DNA of 64,000 nucleotides, taken from the NCBI GenBank assembly GCA_008360955.1, contig LUCM01007413.1, forward strand, positions 1-64,000, read 5' to 3'. Source of the stretch: Fasciolopsis buskii (lineage: Eukaryota > Platyhelminthes > Trematoda > Plagiorchiida > Fasciolidae). Each line of letters starts with the position of its first letter. Position 1 is the stretch's first letter. The position numbers and the translations under genes are program-made. A model generated the notes under the pieces. The model did not search any database. It had not been told where the DNA came from and saw nothing but the letters and a program-made list of their open reading frames with translations. Shown in pieces: positions 62,401 to 64,000 of the stretch.

Positions 62401-64000
62401 AAGTTGACTTTTGTAACGAAACTCGGAACCCACGAAATAGTGCTGTGATCAAGGTGGTTACTTGCGTACAAGTAATAGGATTTCGTGTTTTGCAAAAAGA
62501 ATGCATTTATATTGACTAACAATATAGAGTAAACCATTTGAAGAAATTCGTGCGGTTTGTTTGGTAACGGGCATTGGAATTTGCATTGCTGGTAGTTTCG
62601 CAAGCATTACTGAACAAAGCTACACCAGGTGGCTCAACTGATTCCTGTCACATATGAATGATCACGAATAATAGCACTCAGTGGCCATAGGTCATAAATT
62701 GTGATATTTGGTGGAAACGTAAATCGTTGCAATGGATGAAGTGACTGATTTCATCACCCTGCTAGCTATGGCCTTCCTGTTTTCAAACTGGAGCCCACAA
62801 AATCCCTTTGATAATTTCTTTGTCGGGGCATCATCTTGCGCTGCGTTGGCCCGAAATACTTTCACACCGTGTGCGAATTCCCGTCAATGGTTTCGCTGAC
62901 AAGATATAGCACTAAACATTGGGAGAAATGACAACAGCGATCTGAAATGTGGTTTTCCATTTACAACGAATTGGAACTCTTCCTCTGAGAGCATCTCGCA
63001 GTGACTGAGAGGTCAATTAAATTCCATTAAAATTTGGTAATAATTTTCCTGATGAATATTGGATACCCTTTTTCCAGAAAATTAAATATTTCCATCTAGT
63101 TGAATTCGGACGACGAGCGGTTTTGCACCGACCGAGTAGAACTTTAAGACTGCTACCCAGTTGCAGGGTGAAAACCCATCAGCTTCGTGGAAAATAAAAG
63201 CAGGCTGCTATCAGCCAAAATTACGCCGGTGAGTTTACTTGGTCTAATTTGGTTTCGTATGTTCATGTAAAAATCGATGTAAAAAACTGGATATTAAAAC
63301 ATTGGCGAGAATGAATACTCACCGATACTGTGTCGTTCATCCACTTGTAGGAATAGTCATCTGCTAGGCAAGTGTACAGGGTTTTATCTTCACAAAACGA
63401 GGCCCAGCTGGACTCAGCCGAATTGGCTGCTGTGGTTGCATAGGCTGCCGTTTGAATTAGGCATGATGAATGGAATATAGGTCATTTTCCAAAATTTTGG
63501 AGCTTTCAGAACAATTAAATCAGTGCAAGGGAGTGCAAAGCTTCACAAAAGTGTTTTCACTGATAAGGGTAAGCAGCTGACGATCATAGAATTCTTAATA
63601 TTTGGTCGAAGTTTACATTTCAGGACGTTACATTTTAGTCCATATATAAAGATTCACTGGTCAAAAGCTTAAGTTCCATCAGTTCTATTAAACCCTGCCT
63701 AAGTATACCTATTTTAGGGAAAAATAACGAGATTGAAATTAATTTGAGTGGTTGGCGCTTGTCCATAGGTTAGAATAACTATGAATGTAACATATGGTGA
63801 CTGTAGCAATCAGATTTCATATAGAATTGGAGAACTGTGAATCAGAGTTGATCGAATTTCACATGCTGTTGTTACCTGACCAAACGAATTGTGCCGCGAC
63901 AGTGGGTAATCAAATTGGTGAAGCGTGAAACTCTTTTTGCTGGTGGCATTCAGTTTACTATTTCCATCTCTGCGATTGCAACAATGTAACGGATTCGGAA
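53359..64000 (-). CDS. LGMN: Legumain (asparaginyl endopeptidase, C13), copy B, 3' half; 5' part beyond window
   Basis: Paralogue of copy A, with six coding exons visible (high to low): 63323-63444, 61793-61882, 61079-61156, 58122-58250, 55772-55927, 53359-53460, stop TGA at 53359-53361. Each has the same length and phase as copy A exons 7-12 (122, 90, 78, 129, 156, 102 bases), giving 224 aligned residues with about 170 identical. Preserved are ATTAAN, ESS, the [13 protein letters not shown] pocket segment, ITNN in the activation region and the four prodomain Cys. No frameshift or stop is seen and splice sites are intact, so it looks functional, but the exons with catalytic His and Cys lie past 64000. 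An extra sequon (NGS) occurs in exon 8. Introns match copy A in position, and those fully visible differ in length by tens to about 530 bases. Confidence 0.93.
53461..55771 (-). other. Legumain B intron 11
   Basis: 2311 bases, including the imperfect trinucleotide repeat at 54985-55160. No mobile element recognised. Confidence 0.7.
54985..55160. repeat. Imperfect trinucleotide repeat (ACT/GCT type)
   Basis: About 175 bases of diverged triplets such as ACTGCTACTACTGCT, open in several frames on both strands and giving Thr/Ala- or Ser/Asn-rich translations. Further short runs occur at 55187-55210 and 55658-55680. The open frames are a by-product of the repeat. Confidence 0.8.
55772..55927 (-). 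CDS. LGMN: Legumain B exon 11 (prodomain)
   Basis: 52 codons, acceptor ATTTCAG, donor CAG|GTCAGT. It encodes prodomain sequence with [19 protein letters not shown]. The C at intron +3 is shared with copy A. Confidence 0.93.
55928..58121 (-). other. Legumain B intron 10
   Basis: 2194 bases. A higher-GC stretch around 57190-57300 may be an old repeat. A 109-codon - frame (56745-57074) has no recognisable domain. Confidence 0.6.
58122..58250 (-). CDS. LGMN: Legumain B exon 10 (activation peptide)
   Basis: 43 codons, acceptor TTTCAG, donor CAG|GTAAGA. It encodes [17 protein letters not shown] and [13 protein letters not shown]. The probable autocleavage segment ITNN is kept. Confidence 0.93.
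58251..61078 (-). other. Legumain B intron 9
   Basis: 2828 bases, containing the reverse-transcriptase fragment at 59930-60440. The rest is unremarkable. Confidence 0.7.
59930..60440 (-). pseudogene. CR1/Jockey-like non-LTR reverse transcriptase fragment
   Basis: Read on the - strand across stops: IIPFFSKGTHRDCSNYRGI (about 60310-60365), the KKG...NYRGI fingers block; then SIDR-like sequence near 60165; then NCVRQGCPTSRFSFNRVMDE (59965-60025), the palm GVRQGCPLSP-x-LFN block. At least four stops and a frame change interrupt it. The YADD segment expected just to the left could not be read. It lies in the same orientation as the host gene. Confidence 0.8.
61079..61156 (-). CDS. LGMN: Legumain B exon 9
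   Basis: 26 codons, acceptor AATTTCAG, donor AAA|GTAAGT. It encodes EVGRLPIADFQSLKSS and ends RMNFK. It is the most diverged exon with copy A (15 of 26) and lacks copy A's NKT sequon. Confidence 0.9.
61157..61792 (-). other. Legumain B intron 8
   Basis: 636 bases, shorter than copy A's 915. Chance + strand frames only. Confidence 0.7.
61793..61882 (-). CDS. LGMN: Legumain B exon 8
   Basis: 30 codons, acceptor TTGAATAG, donor GAG|GTAAGT. It encodes FDIKKRTLHDQFVAVKQ and NGSHVCDWGDE. The NGS sequon is absent from copy A. Confidence 0.93.
61883..63322 (-). other. Legumain B intron 7
   Basis: 1440 bases. It lacks the palindrome found in copy A's intron 7. A 128-codon - strand frame (61960-62346) is unrecognised. 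Confidence 0.7.
63323..63444 (-). CDS. LGMN: Legumain B exon 7 (substrate pocket)
   Basis: 122 bases, acceptor AACGGCAG, donor TCG|GTGAGT. It encodes YATTAANSAESSWASFC and [16 protein letters not shown]; 34 of 40 full codons match copy A. It needs one codon base from exon 6, which is outside the window. Confidence 0.93.
63445..64000 (-). other. Legumain B intron 6, partial
   Basis: Intron sequence leading out of the window; exon 6 with the catalytic Cys should lie further right. Nothing recognisable here. Confidence 0.65.

Overview
The window looks like a piece of a large, AT-rich, repeat-laden flatworm nuclear genome, most likely a digenean fluke. The reasons are two legumain genes of helminth type split into many small exons by introns of about 0.6-3.7 kb, and a repeat mix of BEL/Pao, CR1/Jockey-like and Penelope-like retroelements plus a tRNA-derived SINE. 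There is no bacterial-style gene packing, no rRNA or CRISPR, and one assembly gap of 210 N. The species cannot be named from the sequence alone.

The real genes are two tandem, same-strand (-) copies of legumain (asparaginyl endopeptidase, peptidase family C13). Copy A (8964-32573) is complete. Twelve exons join in frame into a 425-residue preproenzyme with signal peptide, catalytic Asn/His/Cys, S1-pocket residues, and a C-terminal prodomain with four cysteines. Copy B (53359 to beyond 64000) shows its last six exons. Each has exactly the same length, phase and intron position as in copy A, and together they are about 76% identical to copy A (170 of 224 aligned residues, counted by hand). The signal peptide and catalytic exons of copy B lie past the right edge. 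About 20.8 kb separates the two genes.

Layout. 1-3110: wreck of a BEL/Pao retrotransposon on the - strand (protease/A17 side, integrase core, integrase C-terminal domain). 3111-8963: intergenic, little recognisable. 8964-32573: legumain A; intron 7 holds a perfect 95-bp inverted repeat with a hammerhead-like motif, and intron 1 holds the GIY-YIG end of a Penelope-like element. 32574-53358: intergenic, holding a CR1-like fragment (-), a SINE, a possible LTR end beside the assembly gap, a second SINE, a possible mariner-type helix-turn-helix fragment, a larger CR1-like fragment (+), and a third SINE. 53359-64000: legumain B, with a third reverse-transcriptase fragment in intron 9 and an imperfect trinucleotide repeat in intron 11.

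In flukes legumains are gut or lysosomal proteases that cut after Asn and activate other digestive proteases such as cathepsins. Tandem copies fit the family expansion known in these parasites. Nearly all other open frames in the window are chance frames in introns and intergenic DNA, or eroded transposon pieces. The most unusual non-gene object is the perfect palindrome at 18224-18416, flanked by a 14-bp direct repeat.
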